A stretch of 64,000 bases of DNA from Agromyces bracchium (GTDB taxonomy: Bacteria; Actinomycetota; Actinomycetes; Actinomycetales; Microbacteriaceae). The first letter of the stretch is position 1. The number at the start of each line of letters is the position of its first letter. The stretch spans positions 267,730 through 331,729 of the forward strand of contig NZ_WMLB01000006.1 in the NCBI RefSeq assembly GCF_009709675.1, written 5' to 3'. Below, piece by piece: positions 51,303-60,580 of the stretch. The translations under genes were made by a program, and so were the position numbers. The notes beneath the pieces were generated by a model. That model was not told the DNA's origin. It did not search any database and was given only the letters and a program-made list of their open reading frames with translations.

Positions 51303-52856
51303 ATGAAGCCCACCGTGCGCACGCTGCTCGGCCGCGACGACCTCGCGCTCACGCTGCTCACCGACGAGGCCTCGCTCCCCGGCGCCGCGCTCGACGCCCC
51401 GGTGCCGTGGGTCCACAGCTCCGACCTGGAGGACCCGGCGCCGTTCATCGAGCCCGGCCAAGTGCTGCTCACGACCGGCACGCAGTTCGGCGCCGATTCC
51501 GGCACCGACGACCCGGCCGGCTTCGACGCGTACGTCGGCCGCCTGGCTGGCGCCGGGATCTCGGCGCTCGGCTTCGGCACCGAGGTGGTCCGCGCCGGCA
51601 CGCCCGCGCTCCTCGTCGAGGCGTGCGCGACGCACGGCGTGCCGCTCTTCGAGGTCCCGTATCGCACGCCGTTCATCCGCGTGGCCCGCACGATCGCCGA
51701 GCTCAACGCGGCCGACGCGAATGCGCGCCAGGCCTGGGCGCTCCAGGCGCAGCGCGCGATCTCCCTCGCCGCGCTCCGCCCCGACGGCCTCGGCGCGACC
51801 CTCACCGAGCTGAGCAACCGGCTGGGCACCTGGGTCGGGCTGGTGGATGCCGCGGGCGCCCTCGACCGCGAGGCCCCCGTCGGCGGACTCGGCCAGCCCG
51901 CACTCGGCGAGGTCGTCGGCGAGGCGCGCTCGATGCTCCGCCGCGGCCAGCGCGCGAGCCGCACGCTCGAGGCCGGCGCCTCGGTCGGCACTCCGCAGCG
52001 GATGACCCTGCAGACGCTCGGCGCCGGCGGCGCGCTGCGCGGCGTGCTCGCCATCGGCGACTCCCCGGAGCTCGACCAGGCGGGTCGCGAGGTCGTGACC
52101 GCGGTCATCGCGCTCGCCGGCCTCGCGCTCGAGCAGAACCGGGACCTCGATCGGGCGCGCGGGCACCTGCGTTCGGGCCTGCTGCGCTCGATGCTCGCCG
52201 GCGACGTGGAGCTCGCGTCCGAGGTCTCCGCGGAGATGTGGGGCCCGCTGCCCGCCGACCCGGTGCGCGTCGCGGTCGCCGACCTGCCCCCCGAGCATCC
52301 CGACCGCCTCACGGAGTTCCTCGAGCTCCGCGTCGACGACCGCGACGGTCGCCTCTTCTTCGGTCGCGACGGCGAGTCGGTGGTCGTCGTCTGCGAAGAC
52401 GCCGACCGCGACGTCGCCGACGAGCTCGCCGGCGAGTTCGACGTGCCCGTCGGCGTCTCCGACGCGGCATCCGTCACCGAGCTCGCCCGGCTGCACGAAC
52501 AGGCGCTGCGCGCCGTCGAGCGCGCCCGCGAGACCTCTCCCGGCGTCGTCTGGTTCGACGACATCAGCCGCCAGGGCGTGCTCGCGTTCCTCGCGCGCAC
52601 CGACGCGCGCGCGGTCGCCCGTGCGACGCTCGAGCCGCTCATCGAGTACGACCGCGAGCAGGGCACGACGCTTCTCGAGACCACGCGCACCTGGCTCGAG
52701 CACGGCGGCCAGTTCGACGCGACCGCGCAGGAGCTCGGCGTGCACCGGCACACCGTGCGCAGCCGGATCGCGCTCGCCGAGAAGCTCCTCGGCCGCGACC
52801 TCTCGGGCTTCCACGCGCGCGCCGACCTGTGGGCGGCGCTCCTCGCGACGGAGTGA
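51303..52856 (+). CDS. PucR-family transcriptional regulator
   Basis: Encodes 517 residues from ATG 51303 with AGGAG six bases upstream. N-terminal PucR-like ligand domain (VPWVHSSDLEDPAPFIEPGQ, LLTTGTQFG), a GGDEF-like middle part, and the C-terminal HTH TAQELGVHRHTVRSRIALAEK, LLGRDL. PucR proteins regulate purine, GABA and polyamine genes. It follows the kynurenine operon by 83 bases; its target might be that operon, itself, or the GABA operon 17 kb away. Confidence 0.9.
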   Translation: MKPTVRTLLGRDDLALTLLTDEASLPGAALDAPVPWVHSSDLEDPAPFIEPGQVLLTTGTQFGADSGTDDPAGFDAYVGRLAGAGISALGFGTEVVRAGTPALLVEACATHGVPLFEVPYRTPFIRVARTIAELNAADANARQAWALQAQRAISLAALRPDGLGATLTELSNRLGTWVGLVDAAGALDREAPVGGLGQPALGEVVGEARSMLRRGQRASRTLEAGASVGTPQRMTLQTLGAGGALRGVLAIGDSPELDQAGREVVTAVIALAGLALEQNRDLDRARGHLRSGLLRSMLAGDVELASEVSAEMWGPLPADPVRVAVADLPPEHPDRLTEFLELRVDDRDGRLFFGRDGESVVVVCEDADRDVADELAGEFDVPVGVSDAASVTELARLHEQALRAVERARETSPGVVWFDDISRQGVLAFLARTDARAVARATLEPLIEYDREQGTTLLETTRTWLEHGGQFDATAQELGVHRHTVRSRIALAEKLLGRDLSGFHARADLWAALLATE

Positions 52857-53223
52857 CGCCGGGGCTCGGCCCGGATCCCGTGGCGCCGCGTCTCCCCTGG
52901 GTCATGAGACGGTCATGCGGTCGCGGATGCGGCACCCGCGCGGACAGATTCGTCGGGCGAGTCATCCGCAACACCGACAGGATCAGGACTGGGGGCCGGC
53001 AGGTCCATCGACTCGGCAGCCCGCTGATCGACCGGCCATCAGACAGGGCCGGGTGGAATGTCGTCACTACTGGCGGGTGCTGGGGTGACATGCACCCGCC
53101 AATGCTGACGACAACTCCGCCGCGCGGCCCTCGCTCAGGGATCCTCCCTGGATCGTGACCGGTTCTGTTCGACTCGACCACGACGAGCGAGCCGAGGGGC
53201 GTGACGGTCGACGGATCCCGTCA
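52857..53223. other. Intergenic region, nothing supported
   Basis: About 370 bases with somewhat lower GC and no recognisable domain, RNA or REP element. Short open frames here have no ribosome site or family likeness. Confidence 0.5.
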
Positions 53224-53331
53224 TCACTGGCTCTTGCGGCTTCTGACCCACATCGTCAGGGCGACGATCGCAGCCGCCAGGACGGCGGCGCCTCCGAAGG
53301 CGAGGGTGTTCCACACGGTGAAGGAGTCCAC
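53224..53331 (-). CDS. Tiny single-helix membrane protein
   Basis: GTG-started ORF of 35 residues: short acidic start (VDSF), one membrane helix (WNTLAFGGAAVLAAAIVAL), then TMWVRSRKSQ with positive charges, consistent with an N-out/C-in small protein. The ribosome site (GAGAA) is weak. Composition is far more protein-like than neighbouring frames, but no family is recognised. Confidence 0.4.
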   Translation of the reverse strand: MDSFTVWNTLAFGGAAVLAAAIVALTMWVRSRKSQ

Positions 53332-53601
53332 TCGCCGAGGTTCTCATGCGGGTGAGCACGAGCGCAACGCTTCGCCGCGAATGGCTCGCTGGGGATCGAC
53401 CTCGCGGAGGTGGGAGAAAGGTGGCAGCGGCACATCAACGCACTCGCGCGATCGTCCGATCCGCCTGAACGGGCGCCGTGCTGGGTCGGGCTCATCTCGG
53501 CCGCAGACTCTCGATCGTCGCCTCCATATGCGCGACGGGCCGCGGTCGGGGAAGACCGGCGCTGCGGGCCGGAGGCCCTACCGGCCGCGCGGGCCTCGGC
53601 G
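53332..53601. other. Intergenic region, nothing supported
   Basis: About 270 bases. It holds GGTTCTCATGC (53340-53350), close to one end of the palindromic repeat found at 55260 and 60498, but no second arm. Confidence 0.4.
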
Positions 53602-53631
53602 TACCCTGACGGGAGGATGAGGAGGTTCGCG

Positions 53632-53817
53632 ATGCAGGCGACGGTCGGTGACCGGCTGGTCATCCACGGCAAGCAGGTGGGCAGCGCCGAGAAGCACGGC
53701 GAGGTCCTCGAGGTGCGCGGGTCCGACGGTGGTCCGCCCTACCTCGTGCGCTTCGACGACGGGCACGAGGCGCTGCTCTATCCGGGAGCCGACTGCGAGC
53801 TCGAGCACGCGCACTGA
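53632..53817 (+). CDS. DUF1918 protein
   Basis: Encodes 61 residues: MQATVGDRLVIHGKQVGS, GEVLEVRGSDGGPPYLVR and FDDGHEALLYPGADCELEH, the compact SH3-like DUF1918 fold common in actinobacteria. Function unknown. The ATG at 53632 has GGAGG six bases upstream; an earlier ATG at 53617 would add five residues. TACCCT (53602-53607) may be its -10 box. Confidence 0.88.
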   Translation: MQATVGDRLVIHGKQVGSAEKHGEVLEVRGSDGGPPYLVRFDDGHEALLYPGADCELEHAH

Positions 53818-53891
53818 CCCCCAGCCGCCGGTGCGACGTCGGCGGCTGCGCGAGGTCCGGGCGACGGATGCCTCGCGATAGCGTGGAGGTC

Positions 53892-54659
53892 ATGTTCCAC
53901 TCGTACGCGGCGATCGGCGACAGCTTCACCGAGGGCGTCGGCGACGAACTGCCCGACGGCGTCTCCCGGGGCTGGGCCGACTTCGTCGCGCTCGGACTCG
54001 CGAAGGCCGCCGCGCCCGAGCCCGTGCGCTACGCCAACCTCGCGATCCGGGGCCGCAAACTCGGGCCGATCATCGACGAGCAGCTCGAGGCGGCCATCGC
54101 GCTCGGGCCCGAGGTCATCAGCTTCAACGGCGGCGGCAACGACATGCTGCGCCCGCGCATGCCCGAGGAGATGGTGGCGAACCGCTTCCGGCAGGCGATC
54201 CACCGCATCCGCGACAACGGCATCCACGTGCTCATGCTGAGCGGCGCGAACCCGACCGACCACCTTCCGCTCGGCCGCGTCTTCGACGCGCGCGGCGCGC
54301 GCCTCACGGTCGCGCTGCAGGACCTGGCGCAGCTCGACGGGGTGACGTTCGTCGACAACTTCAGCGACCGGTCGCTCCGTGACATCCGCTATTGGTCGGC
54401 CGACCAGCTGCACCTCAACTCGCTCGGGCACGCGAAGGTCGCCTCGAACGTGCTCACCGCGCTCGGCGTGCCCGTGCCCGAGGAGTGGGGCGTGGCCGAG
54501 GTCGCCGCCGCCCCGGCCGGGAAGAAGAGCCGCAACACCGCGACGTACTACCGCGAGTACGTGCTGCCGTGGATCGGCCGGCGCCTGACCGGCCGCTCGT
54601 CGGGCGACGGCCGCACGGCGAAGCGCCCGGCGCTGGAGCCCGTCGCGCTCGACGCCTGA
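53892..54659 (+). CDS. SGNH/GDSL-type hydrolase
   Basis: Encodes 255 residues. Block I AAIGDSFTEGVGDELPDG with the nucleophile Ser, block II glycine in IRGRKLGP, block III NGGGNDMLRP with Asn, and the Asp-x-x-His pair in WSADQLHLNSLGHAKVA. Acts on esters or acylated glycans; no signal peptide, so cytoplasmic. ATG with GGAGG three bases upstream; TAGCGT near 53881 could be the -10 box. Confidence 0.9.
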   Translation: MFHSYAAIGDSFTEGVGDELPDGVSRGWADFVALGLAKAAAPEPVRYANLAIRGRKLGPIIDEQLEAAIALGPEVISFNGGGNDMLRPRMPEEMVANRFRQAIHRIRDNGIHVLMLSGANPTDHLPLGRVFDARGARLTVALQDLAQLDGVTFVDNFSDRSLRDIRYWSADQLHLNSLGHAKVASNVLTALGVPVPEEWGVAEVAAAPAGKKSRNTATYYREYVLPWIGRRLTGRSSGDGRTAKRPALEPVALDA

Positions 54660-54700
54660 CGCCCACGCTCGCCCGCGCGCGGCAGCGCAGCGCAGCGCAG

Positions 54701-55195
54701 TCAGTCGGCGAGCACGCCCTGCACGAACGCACGCGTGCGTCGCGCGAGGCCGTCGATGCGCGCCCACGCGTGCGAGCCGCTGCGCACCTCGGCGGGAGCG
54801 AGCGGCGCGTGCAGCCGCACGTTCTCCTGGCACGACAGGTCGCTGCAGACGTAGGTGCCGACGGTGCTGCCGTTCCGGCCGGCCTCGCCCGCACGGCGGG
54901 CCGAGAACATGGTGACCTGGTTCGCGGGCTGCTGCGTGTGGCACAGGTTGCACATGCCGGCGCGGAAGCGCGATGCCGGCGGGTCGGCCGCCCGGAGCAC
55001 GATCCCGACGGGCTCGTCGTCGATGAGCGTGACGAGGTAGCCACGTCGGCCGGCCTTGCGGTCACGCCAGGCGAGCGCGTCGACGTGCTCCCAGTCGACC
55101 AGCAGGTACTCCAGCGGCAGTTCGAGCTCCTCGAGTTCCCGATCGGTCGCGTTCACGAACGACGACCGGAGTTCGTCTTCGCTGAGCGGACGCAT
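54701..55195 (-). CDS. FBP-type (EF-G-binding) zinc-finger protein
   Basis: Encodes 164 residues from ATG 55193-55195, with AAGGGGGG upstream. N-terminal MRPLSEDELRSSFVNATDRE and the treble-clef zinc site CNLCHTQQP ... YVCSDLSCQENVR are those of the FBP domain family, related to FusB-type proteins that bind elongation factor G. It may protect or recycle ribosomes; no direct evidence of fusidic acid resistance. Confidence 0.85.
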   Translation of the reverse strand: MRPLSEDELRSSFVNATDRELEELELPLEYLLVDWEHVDALAWRDRKAGRRGYLVTLIDDEPVGIVLRAADPPASRFRAGMCNLCHTQQPANQVTMFSARRAGEAGRNGSTVGTYVCSDLSCQENVRLHAPLAPAEVRSGSHAWARIDGLARRTRAFVQGVLAD

Positions 55196-55259
55196 CCGAC
55201 CCCCCTTCGACCCGAACCAGTGTAGGCGCGACGACGGATGCCGCGGACGCCGCGAGCGC

Positions 55260-55315
55260 GAATGAGAATCCGAGCCGTGCCGCACGTCCGGGCGCTGTGC
55301 GGTGGATTCTCATGC
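55260..55315. repeat. Palindromic repeat with GAGAATCC ends (copy A)
   Basis: GAATGAGAATCC at 55260-55271 and GGATTCTCATGC at 55304-55315 are inverted repeats, with an inner CCGCAC/GTGCGG stem. Same ends as 60498-60553, different middle. Confidence 0.65.
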
Positions 55316-55378
55316 ACCGGCAGAGCGCGGTCTGCTGGGCTCGCCGCCCGCTCAGGCGCGGGCGTCGTCGGCGCGGAC

Positions 55379-56743
55379 TCAGGCGAAGCTCGGGCGCGGG
55401 CGGTCGTCGGTACGCGGACACCATCCCGCGGGCGTCCGGTCGTACGCGAAGGCGGGGCCGTCGGCCACGAGTCGCGCGAGCGCGTCGAGGAATCGGTCGA
55501 CGTCGTCCGCCGACGACCCCGCGCCGAGGCTCACCCGCAAGCCGTTCGCCCGGGTCGCGAGCCGGTCGAAGAACGGGTGCGCGCAGAACCGACCGGCCCG
55601 CACCGAGATCCCGTGCTCCGCGGCGAGCGCGGCGGCGACGAGCCCCACCGATCCGCGCTCGAGCTCGAGGGTCGCGATCCCGAGCCGGTCGTCGAGGTCG
55701 GCGAAGCCGCGCAGCACGCGCACCCCGGGCACCGCGGCGAGGCCCTCGTGCAGGCGCGCGGCGAGCGCGTCCTCGTGCGCGCGTCGCGCGTCGTCGCCGA
55801 GCCGCTCGAGCTCGACGAGGGCGCGCGCGAGCGCGGCCACGCCGACCACGTTCGGCGTGCCCGCCTCGTGCCGCTCGGGCCCCGTCTTCCAGTCGGCGCG
55901 GTCGAGGGTGACCGCCTCGACCGCCCCGCCGCCGGCGAGGTGCGCGGGCGCCGCGTCGAGCCAGTCGGCACGGCCGACGAGCGCACCGGCGCCGAACGGC
56001 GCGTACGCCTTGTGCCCCGAGAAGGCGAGGAAGTCGATGCCGGATGCCTCGAGGTCGACCCGTCGGTGCGGCAGGAGCTGCGCGGCATCCACCGCCAGGC
56101 GCGCGCCGTGCGCGTGCGCGAGGTCGGCGAGGACGTCGAGCGGAAGCACCTCGCCCGTGAGGTTCGACGCCCCGGTCACCGACAGCAGCGCCGCGGGCCG
56201 GCGCGCGAGCTCCGTCGCGAGCGCGTCGAGCGTCGCCGCGAAGGTGGGGCGCGCGACCACGACGCGGCGCCCGCCGCGCTCCCACGGCAGCAGGTTGGCG
56301 TGGTGCTCGATGTCGAGCACCACGGTCTCGCCGGGCACGGCGCCGGCGAGGAGGTTCAGGGCGTCGGTGGTGTTGCGCGTGAACACGACGTGGTCGTCGA
56401 GCCGCGCGCCGACGTGGCGCGCGACGCTCACGCGCGCGTCCTCGAGCAGGGCCGTCGACGCCTGCGACGCGTAGCCCGTCCCGCGGTGCACGCTCGCGTA
56501 GTACGGCAGCACGGCGGCGACATGCGCCGCCACCGACGAGAGAGAAGGGGCGGATGCCGCGACGTCGAGGTTCACGTGCCGGACTCGGCCACCACCGAGC
56601 ACCGGCACCTCGAGCCCGGCGTCGACGAGCTCGGCGAGCGGGCCGGGGCCGCCGGCCGCTCCAGACCCCGCACCGCGGGCGGAACCGGGCGCGCCCGACG
56701 CGGCGGGTGCGGCAGCGGGCACGGTGCTCGCGGTGCTGGTCAT
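55379..56743 (-). CDS. Class V aminotransferase (cysteine desulfurase-like)
   Basis: Encodes 454 residues. PLP fold: FTRNTTDALNLLAG, DIEHHANLLPW, VDAAQLLPHRRVD and Schiff-base Lys in FSGHKAYAPFGAGALVG. The possible persulfide Cys is in RAGRFCAHPFF, aligned with the SufS Cys region. The first ~45 residues are an Ala/Gly/Pro-rich extension. Not next to suf or isc genes, so the true substrate (Cys, selenocysteine or other) is open. AGGAGGC precedes the ATG. Confidence 0.85.
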   Translation of the reverse strand: MTSTASTVPAAAPAASGAPGSARGAGSGAAGGPGPLAELVDAGLEVPVLGGGRVRHVNLDVAASAPSLSSVAAHVAAVLPYYASVHRGTGYASQASTALLEDARVSVARHVGARLDDHVVFTRNTTDALNLLAGAVPGETVVLDIEHHANLLPWERGGRRVVVARPTFAATLDALATELARRPAALLSVTGASNLTGEVLPLDVLADLAHAHGARLAVDAAQLLPHRRVDLEASGIDFLAFSGHKAYAPFGAGALVGRADWLDAAPAHLAGGGAVEAVTLDRADWKTGPERHEAGTPNVVGVAALARALVELERLGDDARRAHEDALAARLHEGLAAVPGVRVLRGFADLDDRLGIATLELERGSVGLVAAALAAEHGISVRAGRFCAHPFFDRLATRANGLRVSLGAGSSADDVDRFLDALARLVADGPAFAYDRTPAGWCPRTDDRPRPSFA

Positions 56744-56952
56744 GACGCCTCCTGGCTGGCGGGTGCGTCGAGGCTACGGAAGCCCGCCACGGCGCCTCAA
56801 CGGCGGCCCGTCACCGTGCGTCACGACGCGACACGCGGCGCAACACGGGCGCGGTGTCGAGCGCCGCGGAGGGTGTGCTCGCGCGGTCGTACGATTGACC
56901 CAGCCGGCGCGCTCGCGCCATCCGCCCACCCCGAACCGGAGCACCCCACGAC

Positions 56953-58662
56953 GTGACGACGAACGAGCCCGACCAGCCCCGCGACGACCGCACCCCGATC
57001 GAGGGCGACGCCTTCCACCGGCGCGTGCCCGACGGTCGAGGGCTGCAGCTCAGCGGGGTCCCCGAGCTCGTCCTCGTGGAACCCGACGCCGAGCATGCGC
57101 GGTTCGACCGCGACGACCTCGTCGTGCGCCGCGGGCAGTTCGCGCTCCGGAACGGGCACGCGACGCCGCACGAGTCGATGGTCGAGGACCTGCTGGCCGT
57201 GGCATCCGCCCTCGACGACGACCGCATCGACTACCTGCTCGTGCGCCGCGACGGCGGACGCCCGGTGGTCGCGGTCGACCGGGCCGAGCGCAAGCGGGTC
57301 GTCCGGGCGCTCGCGACGGCGTTCGCGAACGAGCCGTTCTACTCGGCCACGCTCGTGCCCGAGACGGCGGCCGACGCCCCCGACGTGCTCGTCGCCGACG
57401 GCGAGCTGTCGACGAAGCGCAAGCCGCTCGCCGTGCGCCTCTACCGCCCCCGGATCGAGCCGGTCGGCCGCCTGCGCTACGGCGCGGAGTCCGCGGTCCA
57501 GCTCGAGTTCTGGCGCTTCGGCGACGACGTCATCGAGGCGCCGATCGAGAACGCGCTCATGCGCCGCACCCTCCCGCGCGGCGAGGCCGTTGAGGAGACG
57601 GTCCACCTGCACGGCCGCGACTGGCGCACGCTCGAGCACATGTGGCAGCCCCTCGCGAGCGACGTCGACTTCGAGATCGACATGGTGTTCTCGTGGGTCG
57701 ACGGTTCCGACGTCGAGTTCCTCCGCGAGCGAGCGCGCCGCATGCAGACCTACGTGGTCGGCGAGGGCGACGACTCCGAGGCCCGCTACCGGCAGATCGA
57801 CGAGCTGAAGTACGCGCTGCGCTCGGTGTACCTGTTCGCGCCGTGGGTGCGCCGCATCTTCATCTGCACCGACTCGCGCCCGCCCGCGTGGCTCGCGAAG
57901 CACCCGAAGGTCACGGTCGTGCGGGCGGAGGACATGTTCGCCGACACCACGGTGCTGCCGACGTACAACTCGCACGCGGTCGAGAGCCAGTTGCACCGCA
58001 TCCCGGGCATCGCCGAGCACTTCCTCTACTCGAACGACGACATGTTCTTCGGGCGGCCGGTCTCGCCCGACCTGTTCTTCTCACCGGGCGGCGTGACGAA
58101 GTTCGTCGAGGCGGGCACGCGCATCGGCCTCGGCGAGTCCGACCCGAGCCGGTCGGGCTTCGAGAACGCGGCGCGCGTGAACCGCGCCCTGCTGCACGAG
58201 CGGTTCGGCAAGGTCACCACACGCCACCTCGAGCACTGCGCCGCACCGCTCCGCCGGAGCGTGATGGCCGAGCTCGAGGCGACCTTCCCCGACGAGTTCC
58301 GCCGCACCGCGGCGAGCCGCTTCCGCTCGGCGACCGACATCTCGGTCACGAACTCGCTGTACCACTACTTCGCACTGCTCACGGGCCGCGCGGTCGTCCA
58401 GACCGACGCGAAGGTCAAGTACATCGAGACCACGCTGCAGCGCGCCCTGCCGGCGATGAAGCGCCTGCTGAAGCGCCGCGACATGGACATGTTCTGCCTG
58501 AACGACGGCAGCTTCCCCGAGATCTCGGTCGAGGAGCGCACCGAGGCCGTCATCGACTTCCTCGAGCGGTACTTCCCGTTCGCGGCGCCGTGGGAGAAGC
58601 CCGAGACGGATGCCGCGTCGCGGGCGAGCGCGACGGACGACCGGCCGAGCCTCACGGCCTGA
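56953..58662 (+). CDS. Stealth-family sugar-phosphotransferase
   Basis: Encodes 569 residues from a GTG with CGGAG 14 bases upstream; TACGAT at 56889 may be its -10 box. Stealth conserved regions: CR1 IDMVFSWVDGSD near 240, CR2 RYRQIDELKYALRSVYLFAP, RRIFICTDSRPPAWL, CR3 THN-like TYNSHAVESQLHRIPG and FLYSNDDMFFG, CR4 near 445. These enzymes transfer hexose-1-phosphate units, as in capsule or wall polymer synthesis and in human GlcNAc-1-phosphotransferase. About 230 N-terminal residues precede CR1. No other glycan genes are adjacent. Confidence 0.9.
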   Translation: MTTNEPDQPRDDRTPIEGDAFHRRVPDGRGLQLSGVPELVLVEPDAEHARFDRDDLVVRRGQFALRNGHATPHESMVEDLLAVASALDDDRIDYLLVRRDGGRPVVAVDRAERKRVVRALATAFANEPFYSATLVPETAADAPDVLVADGELSTKRKPLAVRLYRPRIEPVGRLRYGAESAVQLEFWRFGDDVIEAPIENALMRRTLPRGEAVEETVHLHGRDWRTLEHMWQPLASDVDFEIDMVFSWVDGSDVEFLRERARRMQTYVVGEGDDSEARYRQIDELKYALRSVYLFAPWVRRIFICTDSRPPAWLAKHPKVTVVRAEDMFADTTVLPTYNSHAVESQLHRIPGIAEHFLYSNDDMFFGRPVSPDLFFSPGGVTKFVEAGTRIGLGESDPSRSGFENAARVNRALLHERFGKVTTRHLEHCAAPLRRSVMAELEATFPDEFRRTAASRFRSATDISVTNSLYHYFALLTGRAVVQTDAKVKYIETTLQRALPAMKRLLKRRDMDMFCLNDGSFPEISVEERTEAVIDFLERYFPFAAPWEKPETDAASRASATDDRPSLTA

Positions 58663-58683
58663 CGAGCAGCGCCGCGGCGCCGC

Positions 58684-59652
58684 CTACGGCCGGGACGCGA
58701 CCGTGGTCGGCGGCGCGAGCAGGGAGGCCGGCTCGACGACAGACGCGGTCTGCGACGACGCCCGCGCCGCGGCATCCGGGATCACGATGCCGTCGGCCGC
58801 GAGGCGGCGGGCCGACTCGTCGGCGTCGATGAAGTCGAGCGGCGCGTGGTCGCCGAGCGGCACGACCGAGTGCAGCACGGTCGACGGGTACACGTGCACG
58901 AGGTTGAAGGCGCGCGCGCCGTCCCATCCGCGGGTTCCGCCCGTGGGCACCGTGAGGTCCTGGGTATAGCAGCTCGCCGAGGCGACCGACACCGGGACGC
59001 CCGCGAACGTCGCGGCCGACGAGTAGTGCAGGTGACCGGCGATGATCGAGCGGATGTCGCTGCCCGCGACGACCTCGGCGAGCGCGGCCTGGTCGCGCAG
59101 CTCGACCGAGACGGCGAGGTCGAGCACGCTCGGCACGGGCGGGTGGTGCATCGCGAGGATCGTGCCGTGCGGTGCGGGGATCGCGAGCTCCTCGGCGAGC
59201 CAGTCGAGCTGCTCGCCCGTAACCTCGCCGTGGTGGTGGCCGGGAACGGTCGAGTCGAGCGTGATCACGCGGAGGCCGTTCACGTCGTCGACGCGGTCGA
59301 CCGGGCGCTGCCCGCCGATGCCGTCGCCGAGCAGTCCGCGACGGAACGCGTCGCGCTCGTCGTGGTTGCCCATGACCCAGATGACGCGCGTGCCGAGCCG
59401 GGCGGCGACCGGGTCGACGATGCGCCTGATGAGCTCGTACGCCTCGGGCTCGCCGCGATCGGCGAGGTCGCCCGTGAAGACGATCGCGTCGGGGTGCCCG
59501 CCGGACGCCTCGAACTGCTCGAAGAGCTCCTGCAGGTGCCGGTCGGCCGCGACGCGGTCGTAGAGCCGGCCGCCCCCGGCGAGCAGGTGCGTGTCGCTGA
59601 CGTGCAGGAGGAAGTGCGACGGCCGAGGGTGCTCGGCCTGCCGGGTGCTCAC
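58684..59652 (-). CDS. Metallophosphoesterase (CpdA-like)
   Basis: Encodes 322 residues. Calcineurin-type motifs: [40 protein letters not shown] and [10 protein letters not shown]. Matches 3',5'-cyclic-nucleotide phosphodiesterase-like enzymes. The start GTG at 59652 has CGGAG five bases upstream; earlier in-frame GTG codons at 59691 and beyond lie at or before the predicted transcription start (TAGCGT near 59700). Confidence 0.9.
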   Translation of the reverse strand: MSTRQAEHPRPSHFLLHVSDTHLLAGGGRLYDRVAADRHLQELFEQFEASGGHPDAIVFTGDLADRGEPEAYELIRRIVDPVAARLGTRVIWVMGNHDERDAFRRGLLGDGIGGQRPVDRVDDVNGLRVITLDSTVPGHHHGEVTGEQLDWLAEELAIPAPHGTILAMHHPPVPSVLDLAVSVELRDQAALAEVVAGSDIRSIIAGHLHYSSAATFAGVPVSVASASCYTQDLTVPTGGTRGWDGARAFNLVHVYPSTVLHSVVPLGDHAPLDFIDADESARRLAADGIVIPDAAARASSQTASVVEPASLLAPPTTVASRP

Positions 59653-59800
59653 GTGGGCTCCGATCGTTGCGAGGTGCGTCCGGGTGGACACGACGCTAGC
59701 GCAGCACACGCGTCCGAACGATCGGTGAAGACGGAGTGTGTCGGAGCTGAACTCGGACGCAGCGCCGCCGCCGGCCGCGCCCGGGCGAGGGCGCGGTCGA

Positions 59801-60373
59801 TCAGTCCTTCGTCTTGTCGGGGCGGTTCGTCGCGCCCGGTGGGTCTGGGCGGCCGTTGCCGGTGGGCTCCTCGGTGGGCTCGACGGGGTCGGTCGTCGGC
59901 TCGGGATCGGTGGTCGGGGCGTCCCCGGTCGTGGTGCCGTCGGCCGGCGCGGTCGGCCCGGGCGTCGGCGTGCTCGTCGGCGGCGCGGTCGTCGCGGCCG
60001 GGGACCCGGTCACCGGGCTCGGCATCACGAACTCGGACCCGGGCCGCGGGCGCGTGCCGTCCACCACCGATTCGCCGCCCTCGGCGAGCGGGGGCTGCGC
60101 GATCATCGCGGCCGTCGCGGCGAACGCCCCGCTCGAGACGACGAGCGCGCCGACGATGAGCACGAGCATCCGGTGCGCGGCCACCCACGGCAGCACCGGT
60201 CCGGCACGGAAGCGTGCGATCCACCGCGCGACGACCGTGAGCGCGACGGCCGCGGCGGTACCTGCTGCGGCGACGGCCCGGCTCAGCGGACCGGTCGCGG
60301 CGGCGGCAGGGGCCGCGTGACGCCCTCGCCGGCCCTCGCCCGCGCCCGCCCCCGGGTCTTCCATGCCGTCCAT
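59801..60373 (-). CDS. Membrane protein with Pro/Thr-rich outer tail
   Basis: About 190 residues if started at ATG 60371-60373; an ATG at 60409 overlaps a TATGCT -10 box and is less likely. Two hydrophobic helices ([17 protein letters not shown] and [19 protein letters not shown]), then an extracellular tail of PT/TP repeats ([32 protein letters not shown]) ending [11 protein letters not shown]. Looks like a cell-wall-spanning anchor; no function recognised. Confidence 0.6.
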   Translation of the reverse strand: MDGMEDPGAGAGEGRRGRHAAPAAAATGPLSRAVAAAGTAAAVALTVVARWIARFRAGPVLPWVAAHRMLVLIVGALVVSSGAFAATAAMIAQPPLAEGGESVVDGTRPRPGSEFVMPSPVTGSPAATTAPPTSTPTPGPTAPADGTTTGDAPTTDPEPTTDPVEPTEEPTGNGRPDPPGATNRPDKTKD

Positions 60374-60497
60374 CGCCTCGTCCGTCGTTCCGTCGCAGTG
60401 CAGCAGCATACCTGCGGAACGGCGGAACTGCCTCCCGAACGGGGGGTCTTGACCTGAGCGGGCGGATGCGGCATCCGCTCGTCGCGATGACCGTCGC

Positions 60498-60553
60498 GCA
60501 TGAGAATCCGGTGAACACCGCCGCGCGTGCGCCTGTCGGCCGGATTCTCATGC
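60498..60553. repeat. Palindromic repeat with GAGAATCC ends (copy B)
   Basis: GCATGAGAATCCGG (60498-60511) and CCGGATTCTCATGC (60540-60553) are a perfect 14-bp inverted repeat around a 28-base centre. It lies upstream of the membrane protein gene at 59801-60373 and just beyond the universal stress gene stop. Confidence 0.75.
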
Positions 60554-60580
60554 ACGAACCGCCGGGCTCGGGACGAGCGA

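Noticed and set aside
55379..56743. SufS of an Fe-S cluster assembly operon
   Set aside because: No sufB, sufC, sufD or sufU neighbours, and the N-terminal extension is atypical.
58669..58683. GCGCCGCGGCGC palindrome as a regulatory site
   Set aside because: Simple GC palindromes of this kind are expected by chance at this base composition.
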